Of a DNA stretch of 17,097 nt, positions 1 to 7,547 are shown piece after piece. Made by a program: the position numbers and the translations under genes. Under the pieces are notes generated by a model. It ran no database searches. It was not told the origin of the DNA and saw nothing but the letters and a program-made list of their open reading frames with translations. This DNA comes from Spirochaetales bacterium (GTDB lineage Bacteria; Spirochaetota; Spirochaetia; Sphaerochaetales; Sphaerochaetaceae). The first letter of the stretch is position 1. Each line of letters begins with the position of its first letter. The DNA is taken from positions 1 to 17,097 of the forward strand of contig JALFCJ010000257.1 of assembly GCA_022771185.1 (NCBI GenBank). Direction: 5' to 3'.

Positions 1-24
1 TTCAAAATGCCAAAGGCCTTTTTT

Positions 25-525
25 CTAGAAAACTAAGCCAAGGGATAAGGACGCCCTGACGCCAGTGAATTGGGGAATCTTTTTTAATGCTTCTGCGCAC
101 TCACCTGTAACAGAAATCAAAGATCGATAAGAAACACGAGGCTCTATATAGAAGTGGCCAAAGCTGTAATCCCACCCAATACTTCCCTCGCTGACAAAAG
201 CCAAAGAATCGGATGGAGCGGCAATACCCCAGAAGTATCCGAACTTCAAGAAAGATGCCTCCACTACAAAACCTAGCCCATCGATAGGATAAACACCTAT
301 CAATGCTCCTGTTTCTATGAAATGAAGAAAATTATCATCACTCTTTCCATACCTAACTGGGATTGTTATTTTCAAATCATTATAGTCAAAAGAGCAGTTA
401 CCACCTACTCTCAAGCCTTCTCTCCAAATAGAGTCCAATCCATCCATATCGATGGATACAGATACAGCAGAGTATAAAAAGCTAAGACTACAAAGTACTA
501 AAAAAAGAGCCATGATTTTCTTCAT
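25..525 (-). CDS. small exported beta-barrel-like outer membrane protein
   Basis: Predicted 166-residue exported protein of unknown function. Residues 1-20 look like a Sec signal peptide (two Lys, a hydrophobic run, cleavage near SFLYSA). The rest is alternating hydrophobic/polar beta-strand-like sequence rich in Gly, Tyr and Phe, and it ends in ...LGLVF, a C-terminal Phe of the kind used by outer-membrane barrels for BAM recognition. It is short for a full barrel, so perhaps an 8-stranded one. It lies 78 nt downstream of the membrane protein gene at 604-1089 on the same strand, with a possible weak terminator between. The start is supported only by a weak GAG; Met5 is an alternative. I do not recognise a named family; the barrel call is inference from composition and the C-terminus. 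Confidence 0.6.
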   Translation of the reverse strand: MKKIMALFLVLCSLSFLYSAVSVSIDMDGLDSIWREGLRVGGNCSFDYNDLKITIPVRYGKSDDNFLHFIETGALIGVYPIDGLGFVVEASFLKFGYFWGIAAPSDSLAFVSEGSIGWDYSFGHFYIEPRVSYRSLISVTGECAEALKKIPQFTGVRASLSLGLVF

Positions 526-541
526 GACTCAAAAAACATCT

Positions 542-573
542 GAAAAAAGCCTCTCGAATAGGGGCAAAAGAGG
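542..573 (-). terminator. possible weak rho-independent terminator
   Basis: On the minus strand CCTCT and AGAGG can form a 5-bp stem around a 14-nt loop, followed by C and six T. It lies between the PH-like membrane protein gene and the beta-barrel gene. The stem is short and the loop long, so it may only attenuate read-through between the two genes. Confidence 0.3.
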
Positions 574-603
574 ACACTTTTTAATTTTTTTCCACTTTTT
601 TTC

Positions 604-1089
604 CTATTCTTCAGGCCAACCGAGGGCTTTTCTGAACTCTTTTTCCCTTTCTTTCATTTTCGGAGAGACAAACTTCACTTCTTCTTTCTCACCCTTCAAA
701 ACCAGTTTGAGCCCCATTTTCTTCTCTGTAACAAAGTCTATGGAATAAGAAGAGAGTGTAGAAGAAAAAGCAGACCACAGTACTTGCACGCCTCCAAAGT
801 AACCCTTTCTTTTTGCAAATACAATTTCATCTTTGGTGACTACCAGCGCCCCAGACAAGAGCTCTGTGCCTGTCTTATCTACCATTTGTGCTCTTTGGAA
901 GAAAAACTCCTCTCCCTTTCTGGTCTTCTCAACCATCTTCCTACTTATATAGTGGTTTGCAATATACCAAAAGGCTGTCACAACAATCATGAGAAGCAAG
1001 AACCAAGGATATATGACTCCCTTGATAGTCACTAAATAAAGGAAGACGCCGACTAAAGCCAAAAGAAGAAGTAAAAGAGGATCCTTCAT
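604..1089 (-). CDS. two-helix membrane protein with PH/GRAM-like C-terminal domain
   Basis: 161-residue predicted inner-membrane protein of unknown function. Two hydrophobic helices (about residues 4-20 and 25-45) form a hairpin, followed by a basic linker (SRKMVEKTRKGE) and a soluble domain (about 75-157). The domain order is beta strands (GALVVTKDEIVFAKRKG), a loop with Trp, more strands (LKLVLKGEKEEVKFVSPK), then one amphipathic C-terminal helix (EREKEFRKAL). That order resembles the PH/GRAM fold seen in bacterial membrane proteins; the fold assignment is inference, with no catalytic motif visible. The start at 1089 has a GGAG Shine-Dalgarno 7 nt upstream and a promoter just behind it. Divergent from the lipoprotein gene at 1208. 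Confidence 0.6.
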   Translation of the reverse strand: MKDPLLLLLLALVGVFLYLVTIKGVIYPWFLLLMIVVTAFWYIANHYISRKMVEKTRKGEEFFFQRAQMVDKTGTELLSGALVVTKDEIVFAKRKGYFGGVQVLWSAFSSTLSSYSIDFVTEKKMGLKLVLKGEKEEVKFVSPKMKEREKEFRKALGWPEE

Positions 1090-1106
1090 GTTTTTTCTCC
1101 GAAATA

Positions 1107-1135
1107 ATCATAACAAATGTGCAATTTTCAAGCAA
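1107..1135 (-). promoter_or_regulatory. sigma-70-type promoter for the PH-like membrane protein
   Basis: Minus strand TTGCTT (1130-1135), a 17-nt spacer, then TATGAT (1107-1112). Predicted transcription start is near 1100, giving a leader of only about 10 nt that just contains the GGAG ribosome site. Confidence 0.5.
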
Positions 1136-1207
1136 CAAGAGAGGAAATTTCGACAAAAACGGGGAAAAACGCGTTCTATTAATGAGACTCAATATTTGGA
1201 GGATAAT

Positions 1208-3310
1208 ATGAAAAGAGTTCTTTTTGTTTTACTGTGCGTCATGTTGGCTCTATCAGTCCAATCATGTAGCGACGAAGTGGAAAGTGCCACACTTAGAGTC
1301 GAAATGGACAAAAGTGTAAGGACACTGTCTCCATCAAGAGAGAATATGGAGATAAATGGATACAGAGTAGTGGCAGTAGGTCCGGATGGAAAAGAGAGGG
1401 CCCCTCGTTACACTTACTACTCTTACATTAATCTGGACAATCTCTCTGTAGGAGAATGGACTATCAAGGTATATGGGTTTAACCAAGATAAAGTAGATCT
1501 CTGCTATGGCGAGACCACAGTATATCTGACAGCAGGTAAAAACAGTGCAAGAGTAAGTGTAGACCAGTTAATAGGAAAAGGCAGTCTTACGATCAATCTC
1601 AAATGGGATGCAACAGCCTTTCCAAAAGCAAAATCAGTATTGGTGAAGCTTACAGCCCAAGACGGCACAGAGATTAGCTTATTACCATCGGAACCCAGCA
1701 ACAACAGTGTGGTGATAGTAAAAGACAATATGGACACAGGTTCTTATAAGTTTACTGCAAAACTCCTTGATACAGAAGGGAATACACTCTCCGGTATTGC
1801 AGAGGCCATAAGGATATCGAATGGAGAAAAGACTGAAGGTGAGATTACTTTTCCTTACTCTGCAGCTAGTGGAAGCGGAGAAATAGAGATATCTAACAAC
1901 ACTTCCCTTCCGGTGGAAGTCGAGATAAACGGGTTGGAATCTCTTATGGAAGCGAATAAAGCTTTCACTCTCAATATAATGCTACCAAAATCATCACCTC
2001 TCACCATCAATGACCTTGAGACTATCTGGTTCCTTAACGGAGAAGAAGTAGGCAGAGGAAGCGAAATAACCTTTGAAAAAGGAGTTGAGAAAGGAGTCCA
2101 TAGAATCGATGTAATTACGGAGACCAAAGACAAAGGCTCTATGGGATCCAACAGCAAATCATTCCAAGCCGCATCAAGCACAAATCATGGAGACCCCTAC
2201 CAGAAGTACACTCTAAACGATGGAAGCGAATGGAAATTGGGATCAGGAGTCGTAATGCACTTCTTGCCTGATAACAGATTACTAATTGCTAGCAATCAGT
2301 ATAAGACAGTGCAATTAGTAGCCACAAATGGTATAATTCCTGTTGTAGAAAGCGAATATACATATTCTGACCTTGGCTTTGACGGAGAAGTCGCTGACTT
2401 TTCATCCTATGGTGAAGAAGTTGATGGATTCTGGAATGTAGTATTTCTCATTAACCAGAAACTTAGCTGTAAGGCAGTGAATGTAATGGTATCAAAGAAC
2501 CAACTTATTGTGACTGACGAAGCAACAAACTTCGATAAAAACGGAGGCGAGGGCAAAGCAGACAAGTTCGTTTCCATTTCACCTTGTAAGTCCACTCTGA
2601 TTGCTACAATCCAAAGTAATGACAGAAGAAGAATGGGGCTTATCTTCTTTAACCAAAATGCCGAAAAAGGAAAGATGGTAAGGAGGGAAGAATATTCTCA
2701 AGACCCGCAGATTGAATGGGGAGGAACAGGATTTAAAAGCATTACTTCAATTCCTGAAAGGGGATATGTGATCATTACAAGCGGAGAAAGGGCGAAGGTC
2801 TACGAATTTGCTCAAAACAATGAAGGCGGTATCTCTATGAGAGAGCACATGGTATGGAAAGACGAAGAAGCTTTCTTCGAGTATTATTATCAAAATAGAT
2901 TCAAGGCAGATTTTCTTGATGCCAGATCTTGTGGATTCTTGTCTAATGACGGCGAGTATATATTCGTATTCACTCCAAGTGAAATCAATTACTACAAGCA
3001 CAATGGTAACAACTTAGACGAATATGCACTCTATCACACTGAAGATATCAGTGAAGAAGGAATAGGCATGATAAAGATGGCTCCAGACACGGAATACTCT
3101 TATATGCTGGATAACAAGAATGGAAGATTATATACACTGAGAAGTGTAAAAGACCCAGATAAAGGTGGTATGGCACTTCAAAAAGGATGCTGGATAGACT
3201 GTGACGTAAATGGTGCAGATGAGATTGAAATCTCTCTTTCAGGAGAGTTCCTTGCTGTATACAACAGTAATAGCACAAGTTGTATAAATATAATCAAGAC
3301 AGCAAGATAA
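1208..3310 (+). CDS. large surface/periplasmic lipoprotein with beta-sandwich and propeller-like regions
   Basis: 700-residue predicted lipoprotein of unknown function. The start is ATG at 1208, because GGAGG lies 5 nt upstream (1198-1202) and translation there gives a clean lipoprotein signal peptide (MKRVLFVLL... ending VQSC, lipidated Cys20). The frame stays open 120 nt further upstream, but that extension has no ribosome site and would bury the signal peptide. Residues about 27-270 look like two or more Ig/beta-sandwich modules (repeated pattern: strand, Gly-Glu turn, YxFTA/WTIKVYG-like strand). Residues about 370-700 hold repeated segments such as GFLSNDGEYIFVFTPSEINYY and LSGEFLAVYNS, which resemble beta-propeller blades. 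No enzyme motif is seen. Role is probably envelope-associated binding or structure; the lipoprotein call is firm, the folds are inferred. Confidence 0.75.
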   Translation: MKRVLFVLLCVMLALSVQSCSDEVESATLRVEMDKSVRTLSPSRENMEINGYRVVAVGPDGKERAPRYTYYSYINLDNLSVGEWTIKVYGFNQDKVDLCYGETTVYLTAGKNSARVSVDQLIGKGSLTINLKWDATAFPKAKSVLVKLTAQDGTEISLLPSEPSNNSVVIVKDNMDTGSYKFTAKLLDTEGNTLSGIAEAIRISNGEKTEGEITFPYSAASGSGEIEISNNTSLPVEVEINGLESLMEANKAFTLNIMLPKSSPLTINDLETIWFLNGEEVGRGSEITFEKGVEKGVHRIDVITETKDKGSMGSNSKSFQAASSTNHGDPYQKYTLNDGSEWKLGSGVVMHFLPDNRLLIASNQYKTVQLVATNGIIPVVESEYTYSDLGFDGEVADFSSYGEEVDGFWNVVFLINQKLSCKAVNVMVSKNQLIVTDEATNFDKNGGEGKADKFVSISPCKSTLIATIQSNDRRRMGLIFFNQNAEKGKMVRREEYSQDPQIEWGGTGFKSITSIPERGYVIITSGERAKVYEFAQNNEGGISMREHMVWKDEEAFFEYYYQNRFKADFLDARSCGFLSNDGEYIFVFTPSEINYYKHNGNNLDEYALYHTEDISEEGIGMIKMAPDTEYSYMLDNKNGRLYTLRSVKDPDKGGMALQKGCWIDCDVNGADEIEISLSGEFLAVYNSNSTSCINIIKTAR

Positions 3311-3349
3311 ACATATTATGCATCATATAATGGATAAGCTTTACAGTTT

Positions 3350-3373
3350 TGGCGGATACTAATGTGTCCGCCA
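3350..3373. terminator. strong hairpin between convergent genes, no U-tract
   Basis: A 10-bp stem (one G-T pair) with a TAAT tetraloop, starting TGGCGGA and ending TCCGCCA. It sits between the ends of the convergent lipoprotein and ogg genes, the usual place for a shared terminator. Neither strand has a T-run directly after the stem, so it may be a 3'-end stabiliser or assist factor-dependent termination instead. Confidence 0.4.
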
Positions 3374-3378
3374 GTTGA

Positions 3379-4113
3379 CTATCCTCTCATAAAAGAAAAC
3401 AGATACTGCTGGGAAAGGGCTTCATAGGGATGAAAGTAAGACTTGTCCTTTTCTGGATAATACTTCGCCATACATTGCTTCATCCAAGTATCCATAGGAA
3501 AGCCTTCTCTCCTGGCATAAGAAAAGATAAGAATACATGAGGCTACCTTCGGCCCGATACCTTTTATCTCCTGCAGTTTCTCCATAGCAGAATCAAAATC
3601 AAGAGAATCAATTTGATAAAGAATCTCATGCTTGTTGACAGCATCAATAATAAAGGGAGCACGGAAACCGACACCAAGAGCTCTTAAATCCTCTTCAGTA
3701 GCCCTACTTAACTCTTCCGGTGAGGGGAATGACCAATATCCTTCCTCAACTTCATGGCCATAGTTTCTACATAGCTTTCTATATAGCCCGGTTATTCTCT
3801 TTATATTATTATTCTGGGAAAGAATAAAAGATATAGTAGTGATCCAGTGGTCCTGCTTCAAAATTCGTAGCATTCCTACTTTATCTACTGCTTCTTTCAG
3901 CACTTCATCTTTGGCTCTTATCTCTTGTCTTGCCTTTTCATAATCATAATCAAGATCGAAGTAAGAGTGAAGATAACTATCAGAGTATGCATCTTCAATA
4001 CCTTTGATCCTATACACTCTTTCATTTAAGACAGCAGAGAAAGTTCCATCTTCTTCCTCTGTCCAAGAAAAACTCTGTCCTCCAAGTAATATCTCTCTAA
4101 CATTCTCTTCCAT
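3379..4113 (-). CDS. ogg: 8-oxoguanine DNA glycosylase/AP lyase, OGG1 type
   Basis: Base-excision repair enzyme predicted to remove 8-oxoguanine from DNA and nick the abasic site. At 244 residues it is a compact bacterial OGG1-like member of the HhH-GPD superfamily. Visible hallmarks: N-terminal GGQSFSW (residues 11-17, as in the OGG1 GQSFRW motif), FILSQNNNIKRITG (96-109, the NNNI signature of the family), the helix-hairpin-helix IKGIGPKVASC (183-193) with catalytic Lys189, and FPMDTW (205-210) with the catalytic Asp208. There is no Fe-S cluster Cys set at the C-terminus, unlike Nth/MutY. It lies 7 nt after the exported nuclease-like gene. No Shine-Dalgarno is seen; a TATAAT lies exactly 6 nt before the ATG, suggesting an independent leaderless transcript. 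Confidence 0.9.
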   Translation of the reverse strand: MEENVREILLGGQSFSWTEEEDGTFSAVLNERVYRIKGIEDAYSDSYLHSYFDLDYDYEKARQEIRAKDEVLKEAVDKVGMLRILKQDHWITTISFILSQNNNIKRITGLYRKLCRNYGHEVEEGYWSFPSPEELSRATEEDLRALGVGFRAPFIIDAVNKHEILYQIDSLDFDSAMEKLQEIKGIGPKVASCILIFSYARREGFPMDTWMKQCMAKYYPEKDKSYFHPYEALSQQYLFSFMRG

Positions 4114-4119
4114 GTGTAC

Positions 4120-4149
4120 ATTATAGTCTAAAAGTAGATTTTAGAGCAA
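4120..4149 (-). promoter_or_regulatory. predicted leaderless promoter of ogg
   Basis: Minus strand TTGCTC (4144-4149), 18-nt spacer, perfect TATAAT (4120-4125), then 6 nt and the ATG of ogg. The -10 box overlaps the stop codon of the upstream gene. Transcription would start at or next to the A of ATG. The -35 matches consensus only in TTG. Confidence 0.5.
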
Positions 4150-5068
4150 AGTGGTCTGACATTCCTTTCCCAGTAGACTTATCATATTTTAGAGGGCGCC
4201 CAGAGTAATCAGAACTATCCCCACCCTTAATAATTGTCGTACCTTCATACTCTATACCATCCCCATCGAAAAAAGAAGAAGAAAGAAGAATGTTATCAAG
4301 CCTCTCCCACTGTCCCCCGAAGTAATACGTTCCTCCACTAAGAGGTGAAGCGTAATCTAAGTATGGAGAAAAAAGCCTTCCCCCATAAGCTCTGGAGCCG
4401 TCTCCTGTCAAAGGGAGGGTAGTCTCCCCTTCCCTTATATCACACATCTCTTCTTTGTGGATAAAAGGGTCAATGTTAAAATCTCCTAAGACAATAAGCG
4501 GGTAATCACATTTATCCGCTTCGTCTTTAATCATCAATAGCTCTTCTCTTCTTATTTCTTCATTCTCGTCTTTAAGCCTGCTTCTGAGGTGTACTCCTAT
4601 TACTCTCACCATATCTCCATTAACGTTGAAATCCATAGAAAGCATAGGGCGGGATGATGGAACGAACAATAGCCTGAGGGAGATAGGTTTTATCCTGGAA
4701 ATAAAAGCTACACTTAAGGCGCTGTCATCCGATGCGATGCCATAGTAAAGGAAGCCTTCCTTCTTCAATCCTCCTTCCAATAAAGAAATAAGGACTTCAC
4801 TACTTTCCACTTCCTCCAGCACTATGACATCAGCATCCTTAAAGTTTGAAGCCATATACATTACACACTTCTTTATCCTTTCATTATACTTTGCGTCATT
4901 CCATCCATCGCTTTCTCTCCATCCAGCATATTCTCCTCCATCCTCCCTGGAATCGAAAAACTCACACATATTCCAAGTGACAATCTCAAATCTGTCATCT
5001 TTTTCTGGGGATAATGTACATGAAAGCAACAACGGGATAATTGCCATCAAAAAAAGAAAGCGTTTCAT
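4121..5068 (-). CDS. exported endonuclease/exonuclease/phosphatase-family lipoprotein
   Basis: 315-residue predicted lipoprotein with an EEP-superfamily domain (the DNase I / exonuclease III / sphingomyelinase fold). The start is Met at 5068, giving MKRFLFLMAIIPLLLSC with a lipobox and Cys17; a 12-residue upstream extension would displace the signal peptide. Catalytic motifs in order: TWN (Asn33), VLEEVES (Glu85/86, metal ligand), GVHLRS (His160), LGDFNID (Asp196, Asn198), and SDHFAL (Asp305, His306). All key positions are present, so it is probably an active Mg-dependent phosphoesterase facing the periplasm or surface. The substrate (DNA, lipid or other phosphodiester) cannot be told from sequence. 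It has no clear Shine-Dalgarno. The closeness to ogg does not prove a repair role, because the protein is exported. Confidence 0.85.
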   Translation of the reverse strand: MKRFLFLMAIIPLLLSCTLSPEKDDRFEIVTWNMCEFFDSREDGGEYAGWRESDGWNDAKYNERIKKCVMYMASNFKDADVIVLEEVESSEVLISLLEGGLKKEGFLYYGIASDDSALSVAFISRIKPISLRLLFVPSSRPMLSMDFNVNGDMVRVIGVHLRSRLKDENEEIRREELLMIKDEADKCDYPLIVLGDFNIDPFIHKEEMCDIREGETTLPLTGDGSRAYGGRLFSPYLDYASPLSGGTYYFGGQWERLDNILLSSSFFDGDGIEYEGTTIIKGGDSSDYSGRPLKYDKSTGKGMSDHFALKSTFRL

Positions 5069-5264
5069 ACTTATATAAACGCAAAAATTCCGTTTTTTGT
5101 ACAAAACCCTAGTTGCATCATGAGACTATTTATCCTTTTGATATTGTATTAGGCTGGCCAAAGGAAAAAGCAACCTTGTTTTGAGTATCTAATCATGGTA
5201 GTATTTTTAGTACTGATCTACGGTACTTTGAGTTTAGTGCGATATGAAAAAGAGGTGATTTATT

Positions 5265-6854
5265 GTGGGAAAGTTTGTAAATCCAGGAAACGGTTCTTTT
5301 CAGGTTGCCTTGAACTCTGAAATCTATGTAGATAAAACAGGTCTTATCAGGTATACAAATAAAGTAATCAATACTCTCCAGGGGTATATTTGTAATAGTC
5401 GTCCACGAAGATTTGGTAAATCCATTACCGCAGATATGCTTACGGCTTATTACAGTCGAGGCTGTGATTCTTTGGATATGTTTTCCACACTTGAAATAGC
5501 AGATAGCCCCGACTTTGATAAACATCTAAATAAATATGATGTAATACATTTAGATATCGGCTGGTTTTTGGAACATGCTGACAGTCCCGATAATGTAGTG
5601 AGATTTGTCACTCACTGTGTACTAAAAGAACTTAAGGATTATTATCCAGCAGTAGTAACTGATGAGATTACTTCTATCTCTGATGCTTTGTTGACTATCA
5701 ACACATTCTCTTCCAATAAGTTTATTTTGATTATTGATGAGTGGGATGTGTTAGTTAGGGATGAATCTTCAAATAAACGAGTTCAGGAAGAATATATTGG
5801 GTTCTTGAGAGGACTCTTTAAGGGATCTGGACCTACCCAATATATTGCTTTGGCATATTTGACAGGAATACTGCCTATAGTCAGACAAAAAACACAATCG
5901 GCATTGAATAATTTTGATGAGTTTACAATGCTTGAAGCTTCCAGCTTTTCTCAATATATCGGTTTTACAAAGAAGGAAGTGGAGGCGCTATGCACCAAAT
6001 ATGGCAGAGATTTTGATAAAGTCAGAAAATGGTATGATGGATATAAACTGGACCAAGCCCATATATATAATCCCAAAGCGGTTGTAGGAGTGATGCTTAA
6101 AGGGAAATATAGAAGTTATTGGTCTGAAACTGCTTCTTACGAGACAATTGTTCCTCTCATCAACATGAATTTTGACGGGTTAAAGACTGCTATAATCCAA
6201 ATGCTTTCAGGTTCTAAATATAAAGTCGACACATCAACATTCAAAAATGACTTAGTCAGTTTTAAGAAAAAAGATGATGTTCTTACATATCTGATCCATC
6301 TTGGATACCTAGCCTATGATGATTCTGATTCCACAGCTTTTATACCAAACGAAGAGATCAGACAAGAGCTTGATAATGCAGTCTGTTCAAAAAAATGGAG
6401 TGAAATGATAGAGCTTGAAAAACTCTCCATGGAATTGTTGAACGCAATTATTAATCATGAAGATAAACAAGTAGAAGAGTGTATAGACCATATTCACACT
6501 GACTACACTTCAGCTCTGACATACAATAACGAGAACTCTCTTAGTTGTGTATTATCCATCGCCCTTTTGGCATCTATGGAGTATTACTTCAAGCCTATTA
6601 GAGAATTACCATCAGGAAGAGGCTTTGCTGATCTTGTATATATCCCAAAACCAGAGTATTTAAGCATCTATCCAGCATTAATAGTAGAGCTTAAGTGGGA
6701 CAAAGGCGCCAACACTGCCATCAAACAGATTAAGGAAAGAAAATACACTGATGCTCTGAATCAATATACTGGTAATATTCTTCTTGTAGGAGTTAATTAC
6801 GATAAAATCAGCAAGCATCATCAATGTATAATCGAAGAGTACACAAAGGAATAA
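5265..6854 (+). CDS. AAA-ATPase-like plus PD-(D/E)XK nuclease-superfamily protein (DUF1703 type)
   Basis: 529-residue protein of the AAA-ATPase_like (N-terminal) plus PDDEXK_9/DUF1703 (C-terminal) architecture, common as multiple copies in Treponema, Bacteroidetes and fusobacteria; its biological role is unproven. The GTG start at 5265 has AGAGGTG 7 nt upstream (5251-5257), and an in-frame stop at 5256 rules out a longer form. N-terminal VDKTGLI (22-28) precedes a degenerate P-loop SRPRRFGKS (45-53) and a Walker B-like ILIIDEWD (154-161). The conserved KWYDGY (255-260) follows. The C-terminal nuclease-like core has GFADLVY (Asp456), VELKW (Glu475, Lys477) and a KQIKERKY helix (487-494). Codons end in T/A more often than those of neighbouring genes, which suggests transfer. 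Monocistronic; flanked by genes on the opposite strand. Confidence 0.85.
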   Translation: MGKFVNPGNGSFQVALNSEIYVDKTGLIRYTNKVINTLQGYICNSRPRRFGKSITADMLTAYYSRGCDSLDMFSTLEIADSPDFDKHLNKYDVIHLDIGWFLEHADSPDNVVRFVTHCVLKELKDYYPAVVTDEITSISDALLTINTFSSNKFILIIDEWDVLVRDESSNKRVQEEYIGFLRGLFKGSGPTQYIALAYLTGILPIVRQKTQSALNNFDEFTMLEASSFSQYIGFTKKEVEALCTKYGRDFDKVRKWYDGYKLDQAHIYNPKAVVGVMLKGKYRSYWSETASYETIVPLINMNFDGLKTAIIQMLSGSKYKVDTSTFKNDLVSFKKKDDVLTYLIHLGYLAYDDSDSTAFIPNEEIRQELDNAVCSKKWSEMIELEKLSMELLNAIINHEDKQVEECIDHIHTDYTSALTYNNENSLSCVLSIALLASMEYYFKPIRELPSGRGFADLVYIPKPEYLSIYPALIVELKWDKGANTAIKQIKERKYTDALNQYTGNILLVGVNYDKISKHHQCIIEEYTKE

Positions 6855-6886
6855 ACATACTATTTGTTTGTTTCAGAATAGAAATG

Positions 6887-6916
6887 AAAACCACCCAAGA
6901 AACCTTCTATGGGTGG
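6887..6916 (-). terminator. rho-independent terminator of clpP
   Basis: Minus-strand hairpin: 11 bp with one bulged base (outer stem CCACCCA / TGGGTGG, inner AGAA / TTCT, 3-nt loop), followed by TTTT. It lies just after the clpP stop. The same stem faces the end of the convergent DUF1703 gene but has no T-run on the plus side. Confidence 0.7.
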
Positions 6917-6942
6917 CATCATTTGAGAGGGGATATAATAAA

Positions 6943-7512
6943 TCACAATTCACACTTATTAGTAATTATTCTTCCTACTATTCCATACGCTTTGGCTTCT
7001 TCAGCACTAAGCCAGTGGTCTCTCTCTGTATCTTTCGATACTTCATCTACACTCTTACCTACTGCATCTGCAATGACTTTATCAAGCTTAATTCTCAGCT
7101 CTCCAAGCTTCTTTGCATATATATCAAGCTCGATGGCCGTACCCTTAAGCTGTGAAAGAGGCTGATGAATAAGATAAGTAGAGTTAGGGAAAGCAACTCT
7201 TCTCTCGCTTGGAACAGAAAGATAGATTAGAGCCGCTGCAGATGCAACAAGCCCCATTCCCACTACTTTCACTTCCGATTCAACAAACCTGATCATGTCA
7301 TAGATTGCAAATCCTGAATCAACATCTCCACCAGGAGAGTTAATATAAACTGTTATAGGATCATGGGATTCTGAATCCAGAACCAACATTCTCTCGGCAA
7401 AATCATCTGCTACATCTTTATTGATCTCTCCGCTGATCATTACGCATCTTGTCTTAAGAAGCTTCTCTGAAAGGCTTGGATCAACACTCTTAGTCTTTTT
7501 TTCTTCGTCCAT
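6943..7512 (-). CDS. clpP: ClpP-family serine protease subunit (divergent paralogue)
   Basis: 189-residue proteolytic subunit of the Clp family; ClpP rings degrade proteins fed by AAA+ unfoldases. The triad is intact: Ser91 in GLVASAAAL, His116 in LIHQPL, Asp165 in TERDHWLSAEEAKAYG. The oxyanion-hole motif SPGGDVDSG (59-67) is present. It differs from the standard ClpP at the nucleophile (ASA instead of ASM), after the His (PLSQ rather than PLGG) and at the N-terminus, which is charged and lacks the usual axial-loop sequence. No clpX, clpA or tig neighbour is seen, so this is a stand-alone copy, perhaps a second ClpP. No Shine-Dalgarno; TATATT lies 6 nt before ATG. Divergent from era. Confidence 0.88.
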   Translation of the reverse strand: MDEEKKTKSVDPSLSEKLLKTRCVMISGEINKDVADDFAERMLVLDSESHDPITVYINSPGGDVDSGFAIYDMIRFVESEVKVVGMGLVASAAALIYLSVPSERRVAFPNSTYLIHQPLSQLKGTAIELDIYAKKLGELRIKLDKVIADAVGKSVDEVSKDTERDHWLSAEEAKAYGIVGRIITNKCEL

Positions 7513-7518
7513 AGTTCA

Positions 7519-7547
7519 AATATAGCCCAAATGTTTCATTTGGGAAA
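7519..7547 (-). promoter_or_regulatory. predicted leaderless promoter of clpP
   Basis: Minus strand TATATT (7519-7524) sits exactly 6 nt before the clpP ATG. The position 17 nt further upstream (7542-7547) reads TTTCCC, a weak -35. The inverted repeat at 7526-7544 fills the spacer between the two, so a bound regulator would block this promoter. Confidence 0.45.
7526..7544. repeat. perfect 8-bp inverted repeat between clpP and era
   Basis: CCCAAATG, 3-nt spacer TTT, CATTTGGG. It lies between the clpP -10 and -35 positions and ends 3 bp before the -35 of era, which makes it a candidate operator for a dimeric regulator of both genes. In RNA it could form a hairpin, but it should be upstream of both predicted start sites. 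Confidence 0.6.

Noticed and set aside
1..24. Palindromic AAAGGCCTTT followed by T-run at the left edge, like a terminator
   Set aside because: The palindrome has no loop and the window edge hides the rest, so a terminator cannot be supported.
1088..1207. Longer N-terminus of the big lipoprotein
   Set aside because: No ribosome site at 1088, overlap with the divergent promoter, and loss of the lipoprotein signal peptide.
5105..5264. Search for att sites, inverted repeats or a regulatory RNA upstream of the DUF1703 gene
   Set aside because: Only a 5-bp AGTAC/GTACT pairing and a weak promoter-like TTGTTT-17-TAGTAT were found; no convincing boundaries of a mobile element.
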